Shown here in pieces: positions 1 through 8,227 of a DNA stretch of 64,000 nt. The position numbers and the translations under genes were made by a program. Below the pieces are notes generated by a model. That model saw nothing but the letters and a program-made list of their open reading frames with translations. It was not told the DNA's origin and made no database searches. The DNA is from Paenibacillus sp. R14(2021) (GTDB taxonomy: Bacteria > Bacillota > Bacilli > Paenibacillales > Paenibacillaceae), in the NCBI RefSeq assembly GCF_019431355.1, contig NZ_CP080269.1, positions 3,428,501 to 3,492,500 of the forward strand. The letters run 5' to 3'. Position 1 is the stretch's first letter. Every line of letters begins with the position of its first letter.

Positions 1-824
1 GTTTTTAAGTAATCAATACTCAAATTCACTTTTAGTAAATTCTCTATTTTGTAGTAAGTTATTAAATTTGTAGATAAGGCTTTGTTGTTATGATGTTTTT
101 CACCCGTTTTGTATCCGTTAATCCACAGTAACGTGGCATATTTATGTCTAGTTATATGCTGAGGGTGATTCTTCACTTGTAGTAAAGTTAAGCAGTCGAC
201 GGATAAGTTTAACAAAAAGTCGGAAGTATCAGATTGGACGACTGGTACAGAGGGAAGGTCTTTTGCACAATGTGGGCAACTTTCTGAAGTTGGCTGGTAC
301 ATGTTGTAATAGCTAGATAGTGGCTGGTTACAACTATAACAATGTTGTATAAGATATACCCGATGAATTGGGCATATGTGTACAAAGTTCAGTTGATGAA
401 CACGATGGATATAGCTCTCTCCATACTCAATCCTATCTGACACTAAGCATTCCGGACAGAATTTATATGGATTGTCGAATAGAGCGTAGGTATAGTTTCC
501 CGGGAAGGCTTTGTTCTGATTGTAGATCATCCCTTCAAACATTAAAGCCTCAAATTCAGGAGAAATAAAAGGACTGTATAGTGGATAAAAAGTGTGATTC
601 AATATAATTTCTTCTGCCGTCAACATATACTCTGTTGCTTCAATAAAATGATTTAAATTACGGGGGTAAATACTAGTCCTAAAAGAATCAATATCAAAAA
701 GATCTACCATAATAAGACGAGACTGATGTGTATTCATGGCACCTATTCGATGTTTATAACGAAATAGTATACTTCGAAAATCTTCGTCTGGATAACCACT
801 TGGGAAATACGCTTTCTCCCCCAT
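1..824 (-). CDS. TniQ/TnsD-family protein, C-terminus beyond the window
   Basis: The open frame starts at ATG 824 and runs off the left edge, giving about 274 visible residues. An AGGAGG-type ribosome binding site lies about 13 nt upstream. The N-terminus (YPDEDFRSILFRYKHRIG) has the usual TniQ opening, where a short P-x-E-x-L/F motif is followed by a conserved Arg-Tyr. A CPECL...CPIHR zinc-binding pair follows, then CYSC and CPHC pairs. TniQ proteins are target selectors of Tn7-like transposons. The gene follows the TnsD gene by 63 bp on the same strand and is probably co-transcribed with it. The two tandem TniQ proteins are clearly diverged, so they may choose different targets. The C-terminus cannot be judged. 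Confidence 0.85.
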   Translation of the reverse strand, partial: MGEKAYFPSGYPDEDFRSILFRYKHRIGAMNTHQSRLIMVDLFDIDSFRTSIYPRNLNHFIEATEYMLTAEEIILNHTFYPLYSPFISPEFEALMFEGMIYNQNKAFPGNYTYALFDNPYKFCPECLVSDRIEYGESYIHRVHQLNFVHICPIHRVYLIQHCYSCNQPLSSYYNMYQPTSESCPHCAKDLPSVPVVQSDTSDFLLNLSVDCLTLLQVKNHPQHITRHKYATLLWINGYKTGEKHHNNKALSTNLITYYKIENLLKVNLSIDYLK

Positions 825-887
825 AACTCCATCACTACCTCCTAGATGAGTATCATCTATGAGATAGTATTTCCTAAATTGCTAAGC

Positions 888-2600
888 CTATATCAAGCCG
901 AGTCTATTTTTTATATATTTCTGCACTTTAATAGAGCACTTATTAGTAATTGCAGCTCTTCTCCTTACCTTCCACTCCTTCAGTTCACCGCGTTCTTTTA
1001 ATAACTCAATAGCCACATCAATTCTTCTAGTTTGAAAATCCTCAACACTCTCAACGTATTGAGTAATTAACATATTAGTTTTAGGCATTTTTTCTGGGTA
1101 GTAGAAAAACGAATGGTGAAGTTCAGCACGTCTAATAAGTTCATTTTTAGTGATTTTAACTGGTCTTTCCAAAGCCAAAAGGTCTGTAACCGCTAAGAGA
1201 ACCTTTTTGCTCATAACCTCCTCTCTCTCTTGCCAATCAACTCTCTCCTCGTATGTAACCTTTTCTAATTGACTAGTTTTTTTACTTTTCTTACGAACAC
1301 TAATGACTTTTATTTGCCTTTCTTTTTCAGAGTCTATTAGAAGCAATTTATTGAAAGTTTTGGGATCCACACCAACTTGTTTGGCCTTCTGCCTCAAGGA
1401 AAGATTAGAATCTAAATTCACCTCTTTTGCCGCTTGTAATAAGGTCACTCCAAATGTCTCAATTCGCCCTCTCAAAAATCGGTCCTCAGGAGTCAAATCT
1501 GGTCCTGTTCTGATATAGGAAAAGCCACAACTGCAAATAAAATGGCCGGTCGGCTTCTTTGTCTTACTTCCCGTTGTAACGACACACTCATTCACAACCG
1601 ACTCTCTGTAGTGTTCAGCAGCTTTATTTAGGCATGGCCAAGGTGCTTCCCCAAAAGGTTTAATTCTTCCTTTGGGCTTAACATGCTCAAAAGGGGTTCC
1701 AAAAAACTTTAGAAGCAATAAGTGGCGTAATGGGTGGCCAGTTTCATCTCTATTTCTCAAGAGTTTATGTAGCCACGTATAGTCACTTCCTGCTTGTAGA
1801 TTACTGTTTAGCTGTGTAAGGAATCCGTTGCTATGATATTCAGTGAAGTCTGCAACAAGCAACTTAAACCGTATGCTCCCACCGGTAGTAATATATCCTC
1901 TGTGCTCCAGCTGTTCCAAATAAAACTCTTTTACAATGTCCTGAGATATTGAGTTATTAGAGTGTGAAAGTAACAATTCAGCAGATCGCTTTGCAATGTC
2001 CAAGCTTTCTGCTTCAAAGACTCCGGGAACCTCAACTCTGTCTAAATCGTACAACTTATTTAAATCCACAAAAGTTTGCTTACCTCTTAATGTTGAAATC
2101 AATACTTGCGAGTTAACCAGTACTGAATAATGAATTGAGCAAACTGTTACGCCTGGGAGCTGATGAGCTCTTCGCCAATAAGTGGCTCCATACTTATTCA
2201 AATCAAACGCGCTACATTTGGCACAGTATCTAAGATAAATCGTTTTGGGGACTGAGCTGGCAATGGTACCTAATGTCATATGGATTTTGCCACCTTGGTC
2301 ATTAGACATCATAAAATTGAATATCTTCTGTGAAGTCTCTTTCGGGAGAAAAGGGAGATAATAGGGGTACATTGTATGCTTCATTATTATTGTTTCAGCT
2401 GAGATGCCCGTTTGAACCAACTTGCTTGCCAGGCTAGACACGTGGCTTGGAAAATCTATAACAGCACAGGATGAACGGGTGTTAAAGAGCTTCTGCAGAT
2501 TATATTTATGGCTCCTCCCTCCAATAATGCTCTGGTATCTTGCGCAAACGCTATATAACAACTCGTCTGGGAACATTTCAGGGAAATAACTCAAATCCAT
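888..2600 (-). CDS. tnsD: TnsD-like target-site selection protein of a Tn7-like transposon
   Basis: This 570-aa protein starts at ATG with AAGGAG 8 nt upstream. It opens with the TniQ motif FPDELLYSVCARY and a PSH...QTG segment. An HTMYPYYLPF stretch and a zinc-binding module (YCAKC...VCSIH) follow at about residues 85-155. Near the C-terminus is ESVEDFQTRR, which closely resembles ESVEDYQIRR in Tn7 TnsD as I remember it. Its length is close to that of Tn7 TnsD. In Tn7, TnsD binds the end of glmS and recruits TnsC to direct insertion just downstream. This fits the transposon end found next to glmS at 48.4 kb. The gene lies in an operon between the DGQHR gene and a second TniQ gene. The assignment is firm, but binding to glmS is inferred. 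Confidence 0.93.
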   Translation of the reverse strand: MDLSYFPEMFPDELLYSVCARYQSIIGGRSHKYNLQKLFNTRSSCAVIDFPSHVSSLASKLVQTGISAETIIMKHTMYPYYLPFLPKETSQKIFNFMMSNDQGGKIHMTLGTIASSVPKTIYLRYCAKCSAFDLNKYGATYWRRAHQLPGVTVCSIHYSVLVNSQVLISTLRGKQTFVDLNKLYDLDRVEVPGVFEAESLDIAKRSAELLLSHSNNSISQDIVKEFYLEQLEHRGYITTGGSIRFKLLVADFTEYHSNGFLTQLNSNLQAGSDYTWLHKLLRNRDETGHPLRHLLLLKFFGTPFEHVKPKGRIKPFGEAPWPCLNKAAEHYRESVVNECVVTTGSKTKKPTGHFICSCGFSYIRTGPDLTPEDRFLRGRIETFGVTLLQAAKEVNLDSNLSLRQKAKQVGVDPKTFNKLLLIDSEKERQIKVISVRKKSKKTSQLEKVTYEERVDWQEREEVMSKKVLLAVTDLLALERPVKITKNELIRRAELHHSFFYYPEKMPKTNMLITQYVESVEDFQTRRIDVAIELLKERGELKEWKVRRRAAITNKCSIKVQKYIKNRLGLI

Positions 2601-2628
2601 CGAAGATTCTCCTTAAAGTTGAAATTAA

Positions 2629-2658
2629 GAAATCCCACGCCTCAGGGCACAGGACTTC
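2629..2658. repeat. Hairpin resembling an IS200/IS605 right end
   Basis: GAAATCCCACGCC and GGCACAGGACTTC form an imperfect stem around a 4-nt loop. It lies in the 85-bp gap between the DGQHR gene and tnsD. The sequence resembles the hairpins at the right ends of IS605-type tnpB elements, but no tnpB is present. It could equally be a processing or attenuation hairpin of the operon mRNA. Confidence 0.35.
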
Positions 2659-2685
2659 TCTAGGGGTGTCAAACCAGTAGCTTGA

Positions 2686-3696
2686 TTATTTACTAGCACT
2701 TGTTCCAATCATTTGCGTAATTAAATCATTGGCCAGTGTCTTCGATCCACTCATCCCTTTTATATATCTCAAGGTTCCTGCAGCTGACCAATCCATACTT
2801 TTAAGTTTATTAACACCTTTAATTACTTGGTTATAATCGATTGCTCTCTTCTCTTCACTTATGACCTTAGAGAGAAAGACACCTCCAGCAATAGCTATCG
2901 CGTTCAAACATACAATGTGTGTCAGGCGATATTCCTTATAATCGAGCCATTCCTTATTAAACAGCTCCTTAATTGCATTAAAATAAACGAGGCATAACAT
3001 TAATTTTTCTTCTTTAGGCAATTTAGCAACATGATCCTCTTTAGATAAAAACTCGAGCATTTTATATAGGTTCTGCAGCGTTACATGACGCCCTAGGCTG
3101 CGCTTACCCGTAATTGTGCTAATGAAATGAAACGGGCTATCTCCTCTTGTAATAAGCTGAGTAGCGACCCAACTGTACTCGTCGGAGTCACGATGAAGGT
3201 ATTTGCTAAGAGAAATCCCGATGCCTTTTGCCTTGGTGTTAATTGTATCGAATAAGTTTATCTCTTCATCTTCATCCAAGTAATGAAAAGCTAAGAACGG
3301 TACACTGATCTCAGAATGGGTATCCTGGGTATATCGCTTTATCCCTCCTAAACGATGTTGTCCATCCATAAGTGAAGCCTTGTCCTTACAGATTAATCGT
3401 CCAAAGGAAGATCTCGATTTATCGTAAGCACTAAACTCCCACTTTGATTCAGCATTTAGAAGTATAGGTGTAAACAGTGCATCATCGCCCTTTGATAAGT
3501 ACATAGCAAAATCATTACATCGTTTGTTATCAACAGGACGTTGGTATCCCTTACCGGAGGGATGATCAAAAGGTTTTACATAAGTGATCTGTAGAGCAGA
3601 CATTGCAGATACGTTGCCAAGATAAGCAACCTTCCCGCGCATTTTATATAGAAGCACGTTCTCAATGACATGATGATGCGCCAAAGCTGATGACAT
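2686..3696 (-). CDS. DGQHR-domain (DndB-like) protein
   Basis: The protein has 336 aa from ATG 3696, which has GGAG 9 nt upstream. An ATG seven codons earlier has no such site. The defining motif LMDGQHRLGGI lies near residue 110 and is followed by LFDTINTKAKGI, as usual in DGQHR-domain proteins. That family includes DndB, the regulator of DNA phosphorothioation. No dnd modification genes are in view. The gene is the first of a minus-strand operon with tnsD and a second tniQ gene. Its role may be regulation of, or DNA sensing for, the transposon. The domain call is firm and the role is unknown. Confidence 0.85.
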   Translation of the reverse strand: MSSALAHHHVIENVLLYKMRGKVAYLGNVSAMSALQITYVKPFDHPSGKGYQRPVDNKRCNDFAMYLSKGDDALFTPILLNAESKWEFSAYDKSRSSFGRLICKDKASLMDGQHRLGGIKRYTQDTHSEISVPFLAFHYLDEDEEINLFDTINTKAKGIGISLSKYLHRDSDEYSWVATQLITRGDSPFHFISTITGKRSLGRHVTLQNLYKMLEFLSKEDHVAKLPKEEKLMLCLVYFNAIKELFNKEWLDYKEYRLTHIVCLNAIAIAGGVFLSKVISEEKRAIDYNQVIKGVNKLKSMDWSAAGTLRYIKGMSGSKTLANDLITQMIGTSASK

Positions 3697-3827
3697 ATAA
3701 CATTTCTCCTCATGCATATTGTGATTTTATTTTAGGATATTTATGTACTAAATACAAATGGAATTATGTAGTTTAACTCTCTTCAATAGAACCCGACACT
3801 TGCCTACTCTTAAGAAGAGGTGGCGAT

Positions 3828-4169
3828 ATGTTTAATATCAATGCAAGTGTTGGTAAGAAAATTAGATTGTATAGGAAAGCGAAGAACTTAACACAAGATG
3901 AGCTAGGGGAAATACTACATATTGATCAGTCATATTTGGGGAGAATTGAAAGAGGAGAGATTAATGTGACTCTTGAAACACTTCTCAAGATATCGGACGC
4001 ACTGAAAATTAAGCCCTCACAGCTGCTTGAGACTAGCAATCGTTCTTCTGATAAGTTAAGGGATGATACTCTTGATAAAATTGATACCTTGCTCTATTCA
4101 TTGGATGTAAATGAGCTGCAGATTATCTATCGACTAATTAACGATGCTCTAGCCCTTAAAAACAAATAA
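3828..4169 (+). CDS. XRE-family helix-turn-helix regulator
   Basis: This 113-aa protein has a complete Cro/CI-type helix-turn-helix at residues 8-65. The pattern LYRKAKNLTQDELGEILHID is followed by SYLGRIERGEINVTLETLLK. A C-terminal tail of about 45 residues may dimerise. AGAGGTG lies just upstream of the ATG. The gene is divergent from the DGQHR-tnsD-tniQ operon across a 131-bp shared region, so it is a likely repressor of that operon. Confidence 0.9.
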   Translation: MFNINASVGKKIRLYRKAKNLTQDELGEILHIDQSYLGRIERGEINVTLETLLKISDALKIKPSQLLETSNRSSDKLRDDTLDKIDTLLYSLDVNELQIIYRLINDALALKNK

Positions 4170-4193
4170 CAACATAAATAAGGAGCGGTTACA

Positions 4194-4379
4194 ATGAAGC
4201 ACTGTAGTGCAATTGCAAATTCTTCCACACTGTTCCTTCATCATAGCTATTGCAAAAATCTTGGGCTATCGGTTTTCCGATCACTTCATTACCGCTCTGA
4301 CGACATTTTTGGTCAAGGAATTGCGCTAGACCATGGTATAGTCACCATCGGACTAACGATTAGACGACATCTCGAATAA
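4194..4379 (+). CDS. Small ORF of unknown function
   Basis: This 61-codon frame lies 24 bp after the XRE gene with AGGAG 8 nt before the ATG. The good start signal and the position are its only support. The protein (Cys, His and Ser rich) matches no family I know, and it may be the remnant of a larger gene. It is listed because a binding site this well placed is unlikely to be chance. Confidence 0.3.
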   Translation: MKHCSAIANSSTLFLHHSYCKNLGLSVFRSLHYRSDDIFGQGIALDHGIVTIGLTIRRHLE

Positions 4380-4404
4380 CAATTCACGACTTCTATAAAC
4401 AGAA

Positions 4405-4448
4405 AGAAAAGCCGCTTCTTAGACCATTTTGATCAAAGAAACGGCTTC
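4405..4448 (-). terminator. Inverted repeat, possible terminator
   Basis: AAGCCGCTTCTT and AAAGAAACGGCTT form an imperfect stem of about 12 bp. On the minus strand it is followed by TTTTCTTTCTG, a weak T-rich tail. From here to the IS110 element at 4757 I see no gene. Confidence 0.45.
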
Positions 4449-4740
4449 AACAATTCTTTATAGATATCTAAATAACTTGATTCTCAACAAAGTTGGGGTT
4501 TCGTACCGCATGCTCGCTACTTCGTCCCCATTCAGCCACCTGAATATTTAGAATCTCAGATAGAAACCACCAAGTTGTAAATACTTAAAAACTTGTTATC
4601 ACTACTACTTAAATGTTCAAAATCCGAACAAATATCATCCCATTTTCTTATCATAACAGCTCTCCAAAACAGATTATCATCTGCAACTTACACTTTATGA
4701 AAATCCAATGGTTAACGAATGGATCGTTCCAGTAGCCGCG

Positions 4741-4756
4741 CGATCGTGCCCGTTAG
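4741..4756. repeat. Array-type repeat arm interrupted by IS110
   Basis: CGATCGTGCCCGTTAG ends exactly where the IS begins. The sequence after the right end of the IS is TAGTTTAATAAAG. Joining the two flanks recreates a normal arm (CCCGTTAGTTTAATAAAG), almost the same as the arm at 13152-13181. This is the leftmost recognisable arm in the window. Confidence 0.6.
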
Positions 4757-5011
4757 CCATTCATGCAGCGCAAGAGCATCGCTGCACCACAGAGGATGAA
4801 AATAGAAAAACTCTGTCAATACTGCTATTACGGCTGGGAGAAGAAGGTCGATCAACTATGGTGCGTTAGAGCCCATCCGTTAGTCTGACTCCAACGACCA
4901 CGGTGCATCACAGAATGTCGCTCCCCTTTTGGGGAAGCACTCATGGTAGATTAATCCTATTTTGGTTGCTGCACCAGCTCCAATTACAGAGCCGTAGAAA
5001 GGAACTATTCA
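4757..5011 (+). ncRNA. Candidate bridge RNA region of IS110 copy 1
   Basis: IS110-group elements encode a structured bridge RNA between their left end and the transposase gene. It specifies donor and target DNA. This stretch has no ORF, is in the right place and contains several local palindromes, for example around GCTCCCCTTTTGGGGAAGC near 4920-4940. The RNA limits and its guide loops were not determined. Confidence 0.4.
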
Positions 5012-6232
5012 ATGGATGTTCTCATTGAACGCGCATGTGGAATGGATGTTCACAAAGACTCTATTACTGCGTGTGTAATGACGCCCGAGGGAAAGGAGAT
5101 TTGTACGTTTCCTACTAAAACTGTTTTTCTGCTTCAGTTAATCGACTGGATTAAGAACCATGGTTGTACTCATGTGGCAATGGAAAGTACAGGCGTATTT
5201 TGGAAGCCAATTGTTAACCTCTTAGAATCTGAAGATATTGAGTTTCTAGTCGTGAATGCCCAGCATATGAAGGCACTTCCAGGACGTAAAACCGATGTTA
5301 AAGATGCGGAGTGGATTGCCCAACTCCTCCGCCACGGGCTCCTGAAAGCTAGTTTCATTCCAAACCGTACGCAACGAGAACTTCGGGAGTTAGTTCGGTA
5401 TCGTCGAAGCATCATTGAAGAACGTGCCAGACAGCACAATCGAATTCAGAAGGTTTTAGAAGGAGCAAACATTAAACTTGGGTCCGTTGTTTCCGATATT
5501 ATGGGCGTCTCGTCTAAGGAGATGCTTCGTGCAATTGCAGACGGCGAAGAAGATCCTGAGAAATTGGCAAACCTGGCTCAACGCTCACTGAAAAAGAAGA
5601 AATCAGAACTAGAACTGGCTCTGCGTGGCTACGTAAACCCCCATCAACGTTTAATGATCAAGACCATTATTCTAACTCACATCGATTTTTTGTCGGAACA
5701 AATTGAGATGTTAGATCAAGAAGTTGCCCAGAGAGTCAGCTCATTTCAGGAAGATGTAGAACGCCTGGATTCCATACCTGGTATAGCTCCTCGAATGGCG
5801 GAACAGATCTTGGCTGAGCTTGGAACAAACATTGCGCATCAGTTCCCTAGTGCGGCTCACTTATGTTCTTGGGCGGCATTAGTTCCTGGTCATAATGAAA
5901 GCGCGGGCAAACGAAAGTCTTCCAAAGGAAAGAAAGGAAACAAATATTTGAAATCTGCTTTAACTGAAGCCGCTCATTCAGTGGGTGCATCAAAGAACTA
6001 TCTCGGTGCACTTTATCGTCGAGCACTCGCTAAAAAAGGCAGGAAAAGAGCCGCTATTGTAGTCGCTCATGCCATGTTAAGAATTGCTTATTACTTACTA
6101 TCTAGAAAAGAAATGTACGTAGACTTAGGCGAAGACTATTTTGAGAGGCATAAACAAGCAGCCATTGTTCGGAATTCCGTACGAAGACTTGAAAGCTTAG
6201 GATATGCCGTTTCAATCTCGGAAGTTTCTTGA
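5012..6232 (+). CDS. IS110-family transposase (DEDD recombinase)
   Basis: The 406-aa protein starts with an ATG after GAAAGGAAC. The N-terminal RuvC-like DEDD domain is recognisable: GMDVHKDS carries the first Asp, AMESTGVFWKP the Glu, and GRKTDVKDAEW the final Asp pair. The C-terminal transposase domain contains LDSIPGIAPRMAEQILAELG and the serine-bearing stretch WAALVPGHNESAGKR. Length and layout are normal, so the protein is probably active. It is about 97% identical to copy 2. Confidence 0.95.
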   Translation: MDVLIERACGMDVHKDSITACVMTPEGKEICTFPTKTVFLLQLIDWIKNHGCTHVAMESTGVFWKPIVNLLESEDIEFLVVNAQHMKALPGRKTDVKDAEWIAQLLRHGLLKASFIPNRTQRELRELVRYRRSIIEERARQHNRIQKVLEGANIKLGSVVSDIMGVSSKEMLRAIADGEEDPEKLANLAQRSLKKKKSELELALRGYVNPHQRLMIKTIILTHIDFLSEQIEMLDQEVAQRVSSFQEDVERLDSIPGIAPRMAEQILAELGTNIAHQFPSAAHLCSWAALVPGHNESAGKRKSSKGKKGNKYLKSALTEAAHSVGASKNYLGALYRRALAKKGRKRAAIVVAHAMLRIAYYLLSRKEMYVDLGEDYFERHKQAAIVRNSVRRLESLGYAVSISEVS

Positions 6233-6382
6233 TCTACTATCTCCTGATAATGAATTGACGCGGTGCGGCACCTTTAAAAAACTAAAGAACTGCGCCTCTC
6301 TTTGGTTTTGTCTTTTTTAGATGTTACTACGAGAAATTTTCATGGTAGTTTAATAAAGTGTGCATTTGTGGGATCACGGGGC

Positions 6383-6790
6383 TGTATAGAAGTTCTTGTC
6401 CTAGTACGGCTTTGTATAGAAGTTCTTGTCTTGAGCTCACGACAAGAACTTCTATACAAAAAAATAAAAAAGCCGCTGTTTATGCGACTTCAATTGTATA
6501 TATGTTCTTGTCGTCCGACATCTCACTTTATGGGGTCAGTCCCATCGCGGCCTTTAATGAGATAATGTTCTTGTCACCCGACAACCACGTCTTCTTTTTT
6601 TTATTATCGATATAATATGTTGGTGAGCCCTCCTGCAGCGCGCGTGAGAATCCGCCGTTTGCGACGATGCTAGCTACAGGCAAACAAAAAAGCCGCAATT
6701 CATGCGACTTTTAATGTTACTGTGTTCTTGTCACCCGACAACCGGCGGCGGCAGCAGCAGCAACTGACTGATATGATTGTCGGACGACAA
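6383..6790. repeat. Cluster of transposon-end-like repeats with no ORF
   Basis: TGTATAGAAGTTCTTGTC occurs at 6383-6400 and 6413-6430, and as its exact reverse complement at 6441-6458. GTTCTTGTC followed by NCCCGACA or GTCCGACA occurs at 6504, 6567 and 6724, and an inverted TTGTCGGACGACAA lies at 6777-6790. Two similar blocks (AAAAAAGCCGC...GCGACTT) near 6468 and 6695 precede these motifs. Repeated TGTCG/CGACA boxes are typical of TniA/TnsB-type transposon ends. No gene lies between 6346 and 6887. Confidence 0.5.
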
Positions 6791-6830
6791 AAATTTTTAT
6801 ACATAAATGCTTCTCACTCTTCGCAGAAAT

Positions 6831-6871
6831 AAAATCAGCGTTACCGTTTTAATTCGGCAACGCTGATTTTT
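6831..6871 (-). terminator. Rho-independent terminator
   Basis: AAAATCAGCGTT and AACGCTGATTTTT form a long stem with T-runs on both strands. It ends the stalk-domain gene on the minus strand and can also work in the other direction. Confidence 0.85.
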
Positions 6872-6887
6872 GTTTGCATGTTCAGAT

Positions 6888-7373
6888 TCATGATATATCT
6901 ACATTATCAGTCGGCAAGCTAATCGAAATCTTTAAATCTTCTTTATTGAAAGATACCGTTGCTCCATAAGCTTCCGCAATGAAACGCAAATTAACATAGA
7001 ACATATCGTTTACGATAGCTGGTGATTGGCCTAGCTTTATTTTATTATCATTTACATAACCATATATTTCATCAGCTGTTAACTTTATAGTCGTCTTGTC
7101 GTTTTTGGCGAGCAACGTTTTCGTATTATTGTTGAATTCCGCATCGATCTTTAAACTGTCGAAAAACGCTCTAAAGGGAACAAGTGTTGTCCCACTTGGC
7201 ATGATAAAGCCAGTTAGATCTTGCTTAACACCATCAATAAAGATGGTTGGTGTCATGTTCTCATGCGAATAAGTGCCATCTGCACTTACTGCATGTGTTT
7301 GAATGGTACCGCTTGAAACAATCGAAACAGTCAGAAGCGCCAATGCCCATATTTTGTTTGTTTTTTTCATCAT
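6888..7373 (-). CDS. Secreted protein with copper-amine-oxidase-like stalk domain
   Basis: The 161-aa protein starts with ATGATG after AAAGGAG. An N-terminal signal peptide (KIWALALLTVSIVSSGTIQTHA) precedes the stalk domain at about residues 45-155. The domain shows the typical FIDG...PSGTTLVPFRAFFDSL and the repeated FYVNLRFIAEAYGA...ISISLP pattern. Such domains are common in exported Paenibacillus proteins, where they serve as wall-associated modules. There is no catalytic domain. The gene lies between two terminators and so forms its own unit. Confidence 0.85.
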   Translation of the reverse strand: MMKKTNKIWALALLTVSIVSSGTIQTHAVSADGTYSHENMTPTIFIDGVKQDLTGFIMPSGTTLVPFRAFFDSLKIDAEFNNNTKTLLAKNDKTTIKLTADEIYGYVNDNKIKLGQSPAIVNDMFYVNLRFIAEAYGATVSFNKEDLKISISLPTDNVDIS

Positions 7374-7415
7374 TTCTTCACTCTCCTTTAGATTTTCATT
7401 TGATTACTCAAGCTT

Positions 7416-7459
7416 AAAAAGGTAGGTCAGCCTCTTATCTATCAAAGAGATTGACCTAC
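7416..7459 (-). terminator. Rho-independent terminator
   Basis: GTAGGTCA pairs with TGACCTAC around an extra inner stem (ATCTCTT/AAGAGG). CTTTTT follows on the minus strand. It terminates transcription reading from the fragment and lipoprotein gene upstream. Confidence 0.85.
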
Positions 7460-7465
7460 TTCCTA

Positions 7466-7590
7466 CTAACCTGTAACGTTTATTGTTACATTATTACTAG
7501 CGTCCCTTGTAATTGTTGCATGATCTTCCTCGGATACTGAAAAAGAAGAACTTGGAACCGCCACGCCATCGTTCGCAGTTAGCGTAACCA
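7466..7590 (-). pseudogene. C-terminal fragment of an unidentified exported-type protein
   Basis: Directly after the lipoprotein stop codon a frame without a start encodes about 40 residues ending VPSSSFSVSEEDHATITRDASNNVTINVTG. The Ser/Thr/Asn-rich beta pattern resembles the end of a cell-surface repeat domain. The frame begins in a sequence resembling a repeat arm (GTTACGCTAACTGCGAACGATGG), so the fragment may have been cut by recombination at that point. The parent gene is not recognised. Confidence 0.45.
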
Positions 7591-7596
7591 ATTTAG

Positions 7597-8004
7597 CTAT
7601 CCTTCAACTAATTGATAAAATCTAATGTCACCTTTTTCTGTTTCAGCTATCAGTATGTCATTTCGCTCTTTGACACGGAATATCTTTGTTCCCACTTCCA
7701 GTTTATTTGCTGTTCCGTTTTTAAAATCTTTACCAACATTACTTTGGTGACTGATTTCAGTTACTTGTACGTCTTTGGTTAAATTTAACTCCCCTACCCA
7801 TGAAACTCCTGCATTATATATAGTGTCTCTATACATAAAAATATTAGCATTCGAATCCATTCTTAAAACTTCTTGAGCAGTTGGATTTCCAATTGTATTA
7901 GTCTCACTCTGCTGTTCTGAAATCTGCTTGGTGGGTTCTTTTCCGCAACCAATCAACAAAGAAAAACTACATATTACAACATACATAAAAATCCTTTTCA
8001 CCAA
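7597..8004 (-). CDS. Small lipoprotein of unknown function
   Basis: The protein has 135 aa. The signal sequence MVKRIFMYVVICSFSLLIGC ends in a lipobox, with lipid-modified Cys at residue 20. The mature part starts with a Gln/Ser/Thr-rich linker. A compact beta-rich region follows, but I recognise no family. GGGGGG upstream may serve as the ribosome binding site. The gene lies between repeat arms of the cassette array. Confidence 0.75.
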   Translation of the reverse strand: MVKRIFMYVVICSFSLLIGCGKEPTKQISEQQSETNTIGNPTAQEVLRMDSNANIFMYRDTIYNAGVSWVGELNLTKDVQVTEISHQSNVGKDFKNGTANKLEVGTKIFRVKERNDILIAETEKGDIRFYQLVEG

Positions 8005-8076
8005 ATTGTCCCCCCCTTTACAAATCCATTAATTGAAATTGAGACGTGGAAATCCTCACGAATGTTGCAGCCTTTA

Positions 8077-8170
8077 TTCAACTCTCCTGCCCGTTAGTTG
8101 AGAAAACGGCAGCCATAAGCTGGCTGCCGTATCTTCGTGTTTATTCAGCTATCGTTCCCAGTTAGCTCAA
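8077..8170 (-). repeat. Array repeat unit (two arms plus hairpin)
   Basis: The right arm (8077-8102) contains CTGCCCGTTAGTTGAG. The central hairpin (8104-8130) pairs ACGGCAGCC with GGCTGCCGT. The left arm (8143-8170) contains CAGCTATCGTTCCCAGTTAG. On the gene strand the left arm reads as half-sites TTGAGCTA and TAGCTGAA around an 11-nt spacer. A further hairpin (CCACCGAC/GTCGGTGG, 8171-8196) follows. Confidence 0.85.
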
Positions 8171-8227
8171 CCACCGACTGGCGCAAGTGTCGGTGGTTTA
8201 CTGTTAAACTTAGATCCCTTATCGTAA

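Larger units (their letters stand above)
4757..6345 (+). mobile_element. IS110-type insertion sequence, copy 1 (complete)
   Basis: The element contains a 406-aa transposase, about 255 bp of non-coding DNA on its left and about 113 bp on its right. It has no terminal inverted repeats, as is normal for this family. The right limit was set by comparison with copy 2, which shares sequence up to TTTTCATGG. The left limit was set by the repeat arm it interrupts. No clear target duplication is seen beyond the TAG shared by both flanks. Confidence 0.8.

Noticed and set aside
1..3696. CRISPR-associated transposon (Cas12k or Cascade type)
   Set aside because: TniQ-family genes are present, but no cas gene or CRISPR repeat is visible. 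A TnsD match and the glmS-side end point to the classical glmS pathway.
5170..5439. Antisense ORFs inside IS transposase genes (also 10179-10448, 23012-23200, 32623-32965)
   Set aside because: They are out-of-frame shadows of conserved transposase codons, without ribosome binding sites.
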